From Ignavibacteriaceae bacterium (GTDB lineage: Bacteria > Bacteroidota > Ignavibacteria > Ignavibacteriales > Ignavibacteriaceae): a stretch of DNA of 39,339 bases. Below are positions 16,911 to 24,440 of this stretch, in pieces (position 1 is the first letter of the stretch; every line of letters starts with the position of its first letter). The stretch spans positions 1-39,339 of the forward strand of contig JACAFA010000174.1 of the NCBI GenBank assembly GCA_013388525.1, written 5' to 3'. Both the position numbers and the translations under genes were made by a program. The notes under the pieces are model-generated. The model saw only the letters and a program-made list of their open reading frames with translations, was not told the origin of the DNA and did no database searches.

Positions 16911-17762
16911 ATTAAAACTGTTTCACACTCTCCGGATATTCAAACAATTTCTAAAAAATTAAAATCTACCGGTAAAACTATCGGCTTTGTTCCGACAATG
17001 GGATTCCTTCACGAAGGACATCTATCTCTGATCAGAGAATCAAAAAAAAGATGCGATATAACAGTTGTTTCTATTTTTGTTAATCCAACTCAATTTGGTC
17101 CAACAGAAGATTTTAACAAATATCCAAGGGATGTTGAAAGAGATAATAAATTTCTCGAAGATGAGGGAGTTGATTTTCTTTTTCTGCCTTCAACAGAAGA
17201 AATTTATCCCAAAGATTTCCAGACTTATGTAAATGTAGAATATGTAACAAAAAAACTTGAGGGTGAATTTCGTCCGACTCATTTTCGTGGAGTTGCCACA
17301 GTTGTTTTAATTTTGTTCAATTCTGTTCAGCCGGATTTTGCTTTTTTTGGTCAGAAGGATGCCCAGCAGTTAGCAGTTATTAAGCAAATGGTCAAAGATC
17401 TGAAGCTGGATGTTAAAATAGTTAGCTGCCCGATTGTGCGTGAACCTGATGGATTAGCAATGAGTTCCAGGAATGTTTATTTATCTGCTTCAGAAAGAAA
17501 AGATGCATTAGTACTTTTTCATTCACTTCAGAAAGCGAAGAAATTAATTAGTGCTGGAGAAACACGTGTATCTATTATTCTATCAGAATTGGCTGAAATT
17601 TTTACCAGAGTATCTTCAGCAAGTCTCGATTACATAAAAATAGTTGAAGCTGATACTTTTGAAATTGTTGATGAACTGATTAAAGGGAAAAGTTATTATA
17701 TACTGATTGCTTGTAAAATTGGTAAGACAAGATTAATTGATAACATTTTGATTACATTATAA
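16911..17762 (+). CDS. panC: PanC, pantothenate synthetase (pantoate-beta-alanine ligase)
   Basis: PanC joins pantoate and beta-alanine with ATP, giving pantothenate for CoA. Visible motifs are FVPTMGFLHEGHLSLI, NPTQFGPTEDFNKYPR, FRGVATVV, FFGQKDAQQLAVI and MSSRNVYLS, all active-site segments. The first ATG in frame (16998) is the Met of PTMG, which would delete the first strand and split the substrate motif. Upstream the frame is open to a TGA, with no ATG, GTG or TTG. ATT at 16911 gives 283 residues beginning KTVSHSPDIQTISKKLKS, the normal length and N-terminal pattern, with GAGG in front. An AUU start is therefore inferred. It is the last gene of the run that begins at porX; coaX converges on it with 14 bases between. 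Confidence 0.94.
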   Translation: MKTVSHSPDIQTISKKLKSTGKTIGFVPTMGFLHEGHLSLIRESKKRCDITVVSIFVNPTQFGPTEDFNKYPRDVERDNKFLEDEGVDFLFLPSTEEIYPKDFQTYVNVEYVTKKLEGEFRPTHFRGVATVVLILFNSVQPDFAFFGQKDAQQLAVIKQMVKDLKLDVKIVSCPIVREPDGLAMSSRNVYLSASERKDALVLFHSLQKAKKLISAGETRVSIILSELAEIFTRVSSASLDYIKIVEADTFEIVDELIKGKSYYILIACKIGKTRLIDNILITL

Positions 17763-17776
17763 ATTTTATAGATCAA

Positions 17777-18523
17777 TTAATTGTTCAAATCATAGAGAAC
17801 TTTCAAACCTTTCAACACAAGTGCTTCTTCGAAAATCACTTTATATTTCAAGTGAGGAATAATAAATCCGGCATTCCCGCCTGTTGCAAATATCACCGGT
17901 AATTGCTCATTATTTTCTGAGCTTAGCTTACCTATTGTTTCATTGATTAATCCGGTAGTAGCTGTAATCACCCCGCTGATGATTGAAGTACTTGTTGAAT
18001 CACCAATCAATCCTTTATAATTATTTAAATCCGGCAATGGAAGATTTGCTGTTTTTTCATTGAGTGATTTTAGCATTGTAGTGATTCCCGGCGCAATTAA
18101 ACCGCCGATAAATTCTCTGTCAGGAGACAAAATATTTATTGTAGTTGCAGTACCAAAATCTATAGTGATAAGGTATTGACCAATCGAAAGCAACTTTTCT
18201 TTTTCTGCTATATCAAGAGCACCCGCAACTGAACAAACTCTGTCCATTCCGAGTGTTGCAGGAGTTCTATATTTAATTTTAAGATTAAATTTATTTTCAA
18301 CACTTATTCGGAATGTGGAAATGCCTTTTGAACAGATATTGTCAGAAATTAATTTTTCCACAGCAGGATTCACCGAGCAAATAGCAGCTTCTTCAAATTT
18401 GTGTTTACTAAAATATTCTAATGCTTTCCCTGTGTTTGTATGTACATTAAATTCTTTCATCAGGCTGTTTTCAAAAAAAGCTGATTTGATATTTGTGTTA
18501 CCAATGTCAATTGTAAGAAGCAT
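17777..18523 (-). CDS. coaX: CoaX, type III pantothenate kinase
   Basis: CoaX phosphorylates pantothenate, the first committed step of CoA synthesis. It has the ASKHA-fold signatures of the type III enzyme: DIGNTNIK at residues 6-13, the GMDR motif at 92-95 and DFGTATTIN at 122-130, then GGLIAPGI. At 248 residues it has the family size. Its ATG overlaps the birA stop by one base (TAATG), so it is co-transcribed with birA. It converges with panC, the enzyme that makes its substrate. Confidence 0.96.
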   Translation of the reverse strand: MLLTIDIGNTNIKSAFFENSLMKEFNVHTNTGKALEYFSKHKFEEAAICSVNPAVEKLISDNICSKGISTFRISVENKFNLKIKYRTPATLGMDRVCSVAGALDIAEKEKLLSIGQYLITIDFGTATTINILSPDREFIGGLIAPGITTMLKSLNEKTANLPLPDLNNYKGLIGDSTSTSIISGVITATTGLINETIGKLSSENNEQLPVIFATGGNAGFIIPHLKYKVIFEEALVLKGLKVLYDLNN

Positions 18524-19296
18524 TAAACAAAGCTCACATCACCGAAGTGTATTTTTTCAATTGCATCATTTCTCTTAAGAAGAAGATAACCGTTATCATC
18601 AATATCATAAAAGATACCAGACTTAACTTTGTCATTTTCAGTAATTGTAATTTTATCTCCAATCATTTTGCATTTACTACGCCACTCGTTCAAAATGTTA
18701 TCCGGATTTTTCTCAAGTTCAAATAAAAGTTCTTCGAATATATTCAGAATTTCAGCAAGCATATTTTCTCTGTTTATATCATTGCCCATTTCAAGCTTTA
18801 AAGAAGTGGGTGGAAAATTGAAATCACCATGAAAAGTAATCTGATTTAAATTTATTCCGATTCCGATAACAACTCTTTCCAATTTACTACCTTTGATGGA
18901 AGTTTCAATTAATATCCCCGCAACTTTTTTCTTTTCTATTAAAACATCATTTGGCCACTTTAACTCTGTTCTGAGCTGATAGAGATTTTCGATTGCCATT
19001 GAAACTGCCAATGAAGCAGCAAGATTTAAATGATTTACATTTATCCCTGTAATCATATCTTTTGTCAGAAGAATTGAGAAAGTCAGGTTTAATCCTTTAG
19101 CGCTCTGCCATGTTCGGTCCTTCCTTCCTTTTCCGGAGAGCTGCTTTTCTGCAAGTAAGACTGTTCCATTTTTTTTGTATAGTTGTTTCCCGGCAAGTAG
19201 TTCGCTGTTGGTTGAATTAATCTCATCGCAGTAAATAAAATTTCTGCCGATTACCTCTGTTTCTAATTTTATATCAAAAATTTCCAGGTTGAACAT
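18523..19296 (-). CDS. birA: BirA, biotin-[acetyl-CoA carboxylase] ligase (no HTH domain)
   Basis: The enzyme activates biotin as biotinyl-AMP and attaches it to AccB. The conserved ligase segments are present: INSTNSEL (about 26-33), the biotin/AMP loop GKGRKDRTW (about 55-63) and KWPNDVLI...KVAGILIE (about 112-130), followed by GIGINLN. It lacks the N-terminal winged-helix DNA-binding domain of E. coli BirA, so it is a monofunctional (group I) ligase. The frame reaches a TTG at 19320, but ATG at 19296 is preferred because GGAG lies about 7 bases in front of it. It overlaps coaX by one base. Confidence 0.95.
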   Translation of the reverse strand: MFNLEIFDIKLETEVIGRNFIYCDEINSTNSELLAGKQLYKKNGTVLLAEKQLSGKGRKDRTWQSAKGLNLTFSILLTKDMITGINVNHLNLAASLAVSMAIENLYQLRTELKWPNDVLIEKKKVAGILIETSIKGSKLERVVIGIGINLNQITFHGDFNFPPTSLKLEMGNDINRENMLAEILNIFEELLFELEKNPDNILNEWRSKCKMIGDKITITENDKVKSGIFYDIDDNGYLLLKRNDAIEKIHFGDVSFV

Positions 19297-19368
19297 TTTA
19301 TCTCCGATTGCTTTAAGCAAAATTACTCATTTGATTCTGAATAATTCTTGTATAAAATCTTACTTAGT

Positions 19369-19380
19369 ACTTGATCAAGT
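19369..19380. repeat. 12-base palindrome ACTTGATCAAGT
   Basis: A perfect palindrome about 70 bases upstream of birA and 325 upstream of dnaK. It is a possible operator half-site pair; no regulator can be assigned. Confidence 0.3.
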
Positions 19381-19471
19381 TGTAAAATATTAAGTAGTAC
19401 TTTTACTTAACATCAAACGACTGCTACTTATTGATTAGTAAATCAGATTCAAACTAGTTGAGATCGATAAT

Positions 19472-19530
19472 CTGTCAGAATATTTGCCTATTGATGACAC
19501 ATTGATGACATTCTGGCAAATCGTCAGCCT
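19472..19530. repeat. Inverted and direct repeat cluster upstream of dnaK
   Basis: ATTTGCC (19482-19488) and GGCAAAT (19515-19521) form an inverted pair, extended by the imperfect pair CTGTCAGAAT (19472-19481) and ATTCTGGCAA (19510-19519). Between them ATTGATGACA occurs twice (19490-19499 and 19501-19510). It could be an operator for heat-shock control of dnaK; the function is inferred. Confidence 0.4.
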
Positions 19531-19615
19531 AACCAGAAGTTCTGAATAAAAATATGAAATCGTTATAATCCTAATAAAATAAATAACTTAGAGGGATTCT
19601 GATAAACTGGCACTC

Positions 19616-19630
19616 AGATTGGCAATGACA
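19616..19630 (-). repeat. Possible remnant of the GTCATTGC dispersed repeat
   Basis: AGATTGGCAATGACA resembles the two ends of the repeat at 4701-4730 in reverse orientation (AGATTGC ... GCAATGAC), with the centre missing. The match is short, so this is tentative. Confidence 0.25.
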
Positions 19631-19704
19631 TAAGTTAAGTGAGCTCGAATTTTATTCATTTAAGTTAAAATGAAATTATAAATCAAAATAAAAGGAGTAA
19701 AAAA

Positions 19705-21624
19705 ATGGGAAAAATAATAGGTATTGATTTAGGGACAACAAACTCTTGTGTGGCGGTGATGGAAGGAAATGATCCGGTGGTAATTCCAAATTCTGAAGGC
19801 GGACGAACAACGCCATCTGTTGTTGCATTCACAAAATCTGGCGAAAGGCTTGTTGGTCAACCAGCCAAGCGACAGGCAATCACAAATCCAAAGAACACAG
19901 TCTTCTCAATAAAAAGATTTATGGGCAGATTCATTAATGAAGTTACTACAGAAAAAAGTGAAGTTCCTTATGAAGTAGTTGCTGGAGAAAATAATTCTGC
20001 AAGAGTAAAAATTCAGGACAGAATTTATTCTCCTCCGGAAATCAGCGCAATGATTCTGCAGAAGATGAAGAAGACAGCCGAAGATTATCTTGGTCAGCCG
20101 GTAACCGAAGCAGTTATTACTGTGCCTGCATATTTTAACGATTCTCAAAGGCAGGCAACCAAGGATGCCGGTGAAATTGCTGGATTAAATGTAAAAAGAA
20201 TTATCAACGAACCAACAGCTGCAGCTCTTGCTTATGGTCTGGATAAAAAATCAAGAGATCACACTGTTGCTATCTATGATCTCGGTGGCGGAACTTTCGA
20301 TATTTCTATTTTGCAATTAGGTGAAGGTGTCTTTGAAGTTAAATCAACAAATGGTGATACTCATCTTGGCGGTGATGACTTTGATCAAAGATTGATTGAT
20401 TACCTTGCAGATGAATTTAAGAAGCAGGAAGGAATAGATCTCCGGAAAGACCCGATGGCATTGCAGAGATTGAAAGAAGCTGCTGAGAAAGCAAAGATTG
20501 AATTGTCTTCATCGAATTCAACAGATGTAAATCTGCCGTTCATAACCGCAACCCAGGATGGTCCAAAACATCTGAACATAAACTTAACCAGAGCAAAATT
20601 CGAACAATTAATTCACGATCTTGTTGACAAAACAAAGATTCCCTGCCAGCAAGCTATGAAAGATGCTGGTGTTACACCTTCTGAAATTCATGAAGTAATA
20701 CTTGTTGGTGGTTCAACCAGAATTCCAATGGTGCAGCAGCTTGTGAAAGATTTGTTCGGAAGAGAACCTCATAAAGGTGTTAATCCTGATGAAGTGGTAG
20801 CTATTGGTGCTGCAATTCAGGGTGGAGTTTTAGCTGGCGATGTTAAAGATGTTCTTCTCCTCGATGTAACTCCATTGTCACTTGGTATTGAAACTCTCGG
20901 TGGTGTAATGACGAAGTTAATTGATGCAAATACAACAATTCCGACAAAGAAGAGTGAAATATTTTCAACTGCATCAGATAATCAACCTTCAGTCGAAATT
21001 CACATCCTGCAAGGTGAAAGACCAATGGCTGCAGATAACAGAACACTTGGAAGATTCCACCTTGACGGAATTCCACCTGCACCGCGCGGTATTCCGCAGA
21101 TTGAAGTTACTTTTGATATTGATGCAAATGGTATTCTCCACGTTGCTGCAAAAGATAAGGCAACAAACAGAGAACAAAGTATAAGGATAACTTCATCAAG
21201 TGGATTGAGTAAAGAAGAGATCGAAAAGATGAAACGTGATGCTAAGGAGCATGCTGCAGAAGATAAGAAGAAGAAGGAAAGCGTCGAAATAAGAAACCAG
21301 GCTGATAGTCTTGTATTCCAGACTAAAAAACAGATGGAGGAAATGAAAGATAAACTTTCAGCAGATTCAAAATCGAAGTTAGAAACGGAAATCAAGAAAG
21401 TCGAAGATGCAATTGCAACAAATAATTCTGATCAGATTAAGTTTGCAACTGAGTCATTGAATAAAGTCTGGAATGAAATTGCTTCGCAGCTTTATCAGCA
21501 GGCAAGTCAGCAGACAGCGGAACAGCAGCACACTGCAGGTGGTCAGGAACAGCCAAAAGATAAAAAGGAAAATGTGCAGGATGCTTCATACGAAGTTGTT
21601 GATGATGATAACAAAGATAAATGA
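19705..21624 (+). CDS. dnaK: DnaK, Hsp70 chaperone
   Basis: This ATP-dependent chaperone folds nascent and stress-damaged proteins in the cytoplasm with DnaJ and GrpE, neither of which is in the window. The nucleotide-binding domain is complete: [16 protein letters not shown] at the N terminus, [41 protein letters not shown] and [11 protein letters not shown]. The linker [16 protein letters not shown] leads to the substrate-binding domain and helical lid, ending in a Gln-rich tail and ASYEVVDDD. At 639 residues it has the typical length. The AAAGGAG ribosome site is among the strongest in the window. A hairpin follows the stop, then an Hsp20 gene, forming a small heat-shock cluster. Confidence 0.98.
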   Translation: MGKIIGIDLGTTNSCVAVMEGNDPVVIPNSEGGRTTPSVVAFTKSGERLVGQPAKRQAITNPKNTVFSIKRFMGRFINEVTTEKSEVPYEVVAGENNSARVKIQDRIYSPPEISAMILQKMKKTAEDYLGQPVTEAVITVPAYFNDSQRQATKDAGEIAGLNVKRIINEPTAAALAYGLDKKSRDHTVAIYDLGGGTFDISILQLGEGVFEVKSTNGDTHLGGDDFDQRLIDYLADEFKKQEGIDLRKDPMALQRLKEAAEKAKIELSSSNSTDVNLPFITATQDGPKHLNINLTRAKFEQLIHDLVDKTKIPCQQAMKDAGVTPSEIHEVILVGGSTRIPMVQQLVKDLFGREPHKGVNPDEVVAIGAAIQGGVLAGDVKDVLLLDVTPLSLGIETLGGVMTKLIDANTTIPTKKSEIFSTASDNQPSVEIHILQGERPMAADNRTLGRFHLDGIPPAPRGIPQIEVTFDIDANGILHVAAKDKATNREQSIRITSSSGLSKEEIEKMKRDAKEHAAEDKKKKESVEIRNQADSLVFQTKKQMEEMKDKLSADSKSKLETEIKKVEDAIATNNSDQIKFATESLNKVWNEIASQLYQQASQQTAEQQHTAGGQEQPKDKKENVQDASYEVVDDDNKDK

Positions 21625-21630
21625 TAATCA

Positions 21631-21665
21631 GGGGATTGGATTATTTCTGATCCCCATATTTTTAA
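21631..21665 (+). terminator. Hairpin after dnaK
   Basis: GGGGAT (21631-21636) pairs with ATCCCC (21650-21655) around a 13-base loop and is followed by ATATTTTT. The stem is short, so termination may be partial, letting some transcripts run into the Hsp20 gene. Confidence 0.5.
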
Positions 21666-21696
21666 GAGAAACGTATAATAAAAACAGGAGCTTAAA

Positions 21697-22095
21697 ATGG
21701 CGGAGAATAAAGAAATCATAGCAGTACGGGATATAAACAATTATTCAATTGAAGAAATTCTGAGAACAGAGAATAATATATTACCTTCAACAGATATTTA
21801 TGAAAATGCTGATGAGTTTGTTATGATAACAAATATGCCCGGAGTTTCGAGGAGTGAAGTAAAGGTGAAGGTGATAGATGATTCTCTGATTGTTTTTGGG
21901 AAAATTAATTACGAAGAAGCAATCAACAGAAATTATATACTTAATGAAAATGAAATTGGAAATTATTTCAGGAAGTTTAAGATTTCTGATTCAATAGATA
22001 AAGATAAAATAACTGCTAAATATGATAACGGTCAGTTGATAGTTCATCTTCCAAAAAGTGAAAAATTAAAACCAAGAACAATTGATATTAATTGA
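21697..22095 (+). CDS. Hsp20/alpha-crystallin family small heat-shock protein
   Basis: This is an ATP-independent holdase that binds unfolding proteins and usually forms oligomers. Of its 132 residues, about 38-132 form the alpha-crystallin domain: PSTDIYENADEFVMITNMPGV (strands 2-3), VKVKVIDDSLIVFGKI, YFRKFKISDSIDKDKITAKYDNG and the family's closing L-I-V-H-L-P-K. It lacks a C-terminal IxI motif beyond RTIDIN, which may play that role. AGGAG (21686-21690) is spaced 6 bases from the ATG. It lies 72 bases after dnaK and is closed by a strong terminator, so it is probably stress-induced with dnaK or separately. Confidence 0.92.
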   Translation: MAENKEIIAVRDINNYSIEEILRTENNILPSTDIYENADEFVMITNMPGVSRSEVKVKVIDDSLIVFGKINYEEAINRNYILNENEIGNYFRKFKISDSIDKDKITAKYDNGQLIVHLPKSEKLKPRTIDIN

Positions 22096-22118
22096 TTAAA
22101 AAAATATTTTATTTAGCT

Positions 22119-22147
22119 GCCCCGATTATTTTAATCGGGGCTTTTTT
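22119..22147 (+). terminator. Strong Rho-independent terminator
   Basis: GCCCCGATTA (22119-22128) pairs perfectly with TAATCGGGGC (22132-22141) around TTT, and six Ts follow. It closes the dnaK-hsp20 unit. Confidence 0.93.
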
Positions 22148-22173
22148 ATTCTTAAATTTCTTTAGTCTCTTAC

Positions 22174-22187
22174 AATGATGTATCATT
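22174..22187. repeat. Palindrome AATGATGTATCATT before the acyltransferase gene
   Basis: Six-base arms with a GT centre, ending 4 bases before the GTG start at 22192. The same bases encode a four-codon ORF (MMYH, stop at 22187-22189) that ends just before the GTG. It could affect initiation or be chance. Confidence 0.25.
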
Positions 22188-22191
22188 AATA

Positions 22192-23286
22192 GTGCATTCA
22201 TCAGAACCAAAACATAGAGTTATCTTTATCGATTTGCTGCGGGCTATTGCTGTTCTGCAGATGGTGCAAGGGCACACAGTAGATGTGTTGCTTTCTCCGG
22301 AAGTAAGAACCGGTGAATTTGCTGTATATAATATCTGGCACTTTCTGCGAGGAATGACCGCTCCAATTTTTATGTTCACAGCAGGCACTACATTTACATA
22401 CTTATTCAAATCTGTTAAAAAGCCATTTGAAGAAAATTATCGTGTTAAAAAAGGTATTCGCAGGGCATTGCTTTTATTATTCATTGGGTATTTATTTCGT
22501 TATCCATCATGGACGATTGTAGATTTTTCTGAAGTAACAGCAGCAGCCTGGCAATCATTCTTTATTGTGGATGTTTTACAACTGATAGGTTTCAGTCTTT
22601 TATTATTACTGTTGATTTTGTTTTTTACTGAGAAACTCAGGTTAAATTTTACTGTCGCTTTTATTTCGTGCGCAACTCTGATTTTCCTCGCTTCACCATT
22701 TATGGAAAACATTAACTGGAACTCTTATTTACCTGCACCAATCGCAGCGTATTTATATAGTGGCTCTGGTTCACTGTTTCCAGTATTTCCATGGGCTGGC
22801 TATGTAATATCCGGCGCTGTTTTAGGAATTTATCTTGCTCAAAATCCTATGGTATTCAAATCTTCGCGGTTAAGCATATTGCTGGCGATAGTTGGAGCAT
22901 CATTTTTATTCATTGCTTTGTCAAGTTATTTAATTCTTCAAGCGTATGGCATCGTAGCAATTAATCCACAAGTAACACCGAACACAATATTTTTCAGAAT
23001 GGGTTTTGTATTGGTACTCACTGCTGTGGTATCTTTCATCTCGTTAAAAGTCGAAAGAATTCCTCAATTGATAATTCTTGTTGGAAGGAATACACTTCTT
23101 ATCTATGTAGTTCATCTAATCATACTTTATGGAAGCATCTGGACGCCGGGTCTTAAACTTCTCTGGGGCGGAAGTTTATCGGGCTGGCAGTCTTTCATTG
23201 CAGCTTTAATAATGATAACTTTAATGACATATATGGTCATCTTGATTCATAGACTGAAAATTCGCAATAAGGAACTTGTCACATAA
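22192..23286 (+). CDS. Multi-pass membrane protein, DUF1624/heparan-alpha-glucosaminide acetyltransferase-like
   Basis: This is an integral inner-membrane protein of 364 residues with about nine to ten hydrophobic segments. The N-terminal signature R-x-x-FIDLLRAIAVLQMVQGH, with a His at the end of the first helix, and the following FLRGMTAPIFMFTAG resemble DUF1624/acyltransferase-3-like families that transfer acetyl groups across membranes to sugars. The substrate cannot be predicted. The start is GTG; no ATG is available in frame before the first conserved residue. It lies just after the strong Hsp20 terminator, so it has its own promoter. It ends about 80 bases before ruvB. Confidence 0.82.
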   Translation: MHSSEPKHRVIFIDLLRAIAVLQMVQGHTVDVLLSPEVRTGEFAVYNIWHFLRGMTAPIFMFTAGTTFTYLFKSVKKPFEENYRVKKGIRRALLLLFIGYLFRYPSWTIVDFSEVTAAAWQSFFIVDVLQLIGFSLLLLLLILFFTEKLRLNFTVAFISCATLIFLASPFMENINWNSYLPAPIAAYLYSGSGSLFPVFPWAGYVISGAVLGIYLAQNPMVFKSSRLSILLAIVGASFLFIALSSYLILQAYGIVAINPQVTPNTIFFRMGFVLVLTAVVSFISLKVERIPQLIILVGRNTLLIYVVHLIILYGSIWTPGLKLLWGGSLSGWQSFIAALIMITLMTYMVILIHRLKIRNKELVT

Positions 23287-23368
23287 TCATTACAATTTTG
23301 TTTTAGGCAGATTAATATTCTTTTTAATAAATTTCAATTAAGAATAAAAACATTTATAATTTGAATTG

Positions 23369-24397
23369 ATGCGTAAATCCAAATCGACTGATCCTAATCT
23401 TACAGAAGAAGAAAAAAACTTTGAGCAATCACTAAGACCATTAAGTATTAAAGATTTTGTCGGGCAGCAAAAAATAACTGATAATCTCAATGTATTCATT
23501 TCGGCTGCAAAAAAAAGAGATGAAGCACTTGATCATTCTCTCCTTACAGGCCCTCCCGGTTTGGGAAAAACAACTCTTGCTTACATAATCGCAAATGAAA
23601 TGGGAGTTAAGCTTAAAGTTACTTCAGGACCGGTGCTGGAAAAACCCGGTGATCTTGCAGGTATCCTTACAAACCTTGAAGAAAAATCAGTTCTGTTTAT
23701 TGACGAAATACATCGTCTGAGTCCTGTTGTTGAAGAATATCTTTATTCTGCTATGGAAGATTATAAGCTTGATATTATGATTGACAGCGGACCAAATGCA
23801 AGAACAATTCAACTCAGTCTTCCGAAATACACGCTGGTTGGAGCAACGACCAGAGCAGGAATGTTAACTTCACCGCTGAGAGACAGGTTTGGTATAAAAT
23901 TCAGATTGGATTATTACGAAGCAGATAATATTCAAAAAATAATTTTACGTTCTTCAAAAATTCTCAATATCGAAGTTGATCAAGATGCATCTTTCGAAAT
24001 TGCAAAACGTTCACGAGGAACACCGAGAATTGCAAACCGGCTTTTAAGAAGAACAAGGGATTTTGCTGACTTCGATAACAAAAAGAAAATAGATATCGAA
24101 GTTGCAAAGAAAGCACTAACTGCATTGGAAGTAGATGATTATGGACTTGATGAAATGGATAAAGAAATCATCCTTGCTATCATAGAAAAATATAATGGCG
24201 GACCTGTTGGATTAAATACTTTATCAGTAGCAGTTAACGAAGACCCGGGAACAATTGAAGAAGTTTATGAACCATTTTTAATTCAGCAGGGATTTATTCA
24301 AAGAACTGCACGTGGACGAGAAGCAACTGCTCTCGCCTATAAAAGATTCGGAAAGAATAAGTTTAATCCAGGTGAAACCGAATCTCTTTTCAAATAA
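23369..24397 (+). CDS. ruvB: RuvB, Holliday junction branch-migration ATPase
   Basis: RuvB is the hexameric AAA+ motor that, with RuvA, drives branch migration at Holliday junctions. Walker A GPPGLGKT is at residues 61-68, Walker B LFIDEIHR, the sensor segment [18 protein letters not shown], the arginine-finger region [13 protein letters not shown] and the C-terminal winged helix ([26 protein letters not shown]) are all present. Length 342 is typical. The frame has TTG at 23366 directly before ATG at 23369; I take the ATG. No clear ribosome site is seen. RuvA and RuvC are not in the window. Confidence 0.97.
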   Translation: MRKSKSTDPNLTEEEKNFEQSLRPLSIKDFVGQQKITDNLNVFISAAKKRDEALDHSLLTGPPGLGKTTLAYIIANEMGVKLKVTSGPVLEKPGDLAGILTNLEEKSVLFIDEIHRLSPVVEEYLYSAMEDYKLDIMIDSGPNARTIQLSLPKYTLVGATTRAGMLTSPLRDRFGIKFRLDYYEADNIQKIILRSSKILNIEVDQDASFEIAKRSRGTPRIANRLLRRTRDFADFDNKKKIDIEVAKKALTALEVDDYGLDEMDKEIILAIIEKYNGGPVGLNTLSVAVNEDPGTIEEVYEPFLIQQGFIQRTARGREATALAYKRFGKNKFNPGETESLFK

Positions 24398-24440
24398 TAT
24401 AAAGTTAAACTACCAACAAAATGAATCCGGGGTAATTTAA

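Larger units (their letters stand above)
19297..19704. promoter_or_regulatory. Repeat-rich intergenic region between birA and dnaK
   Basis: There is no gene in these 408 bases, which must hold the divergent promoters for birA-coaX and dnaK. It contains a 12-base palindrome, an inverted/direct repeat cluster and a possible repeat remnant (separate entries), and the dnaK ribosome site AAAGGAG at 19691-19697. I could not find a CIRCE element (TTAGCACTC-N9-GAGTGCTAA) or a good sigma-54 site. Confidence 0.5.

Noticed and set aside
16998..17762. panC starting at the first ATG (16998)
   Set aside because: This Met is inside the active-site PTMG motif; the upstream in-frame sequence encodes the conserved N-terminal strand.
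19608..19624. Sigma-54-like promoter TGGCACTCAGATTGGCA before dnaK
   Set aside because: The GG and GC elements are 11 bases apart instead of 10, and the segment overlaps a likely repeat remnant. Not convincing.
19297..19704. CIRCE/HrcA operator upstream of dnaK
   Set aside because: No TTAGCACTC-N9-GAGTGCTAA or near match was found; the only CACTC is isolated.
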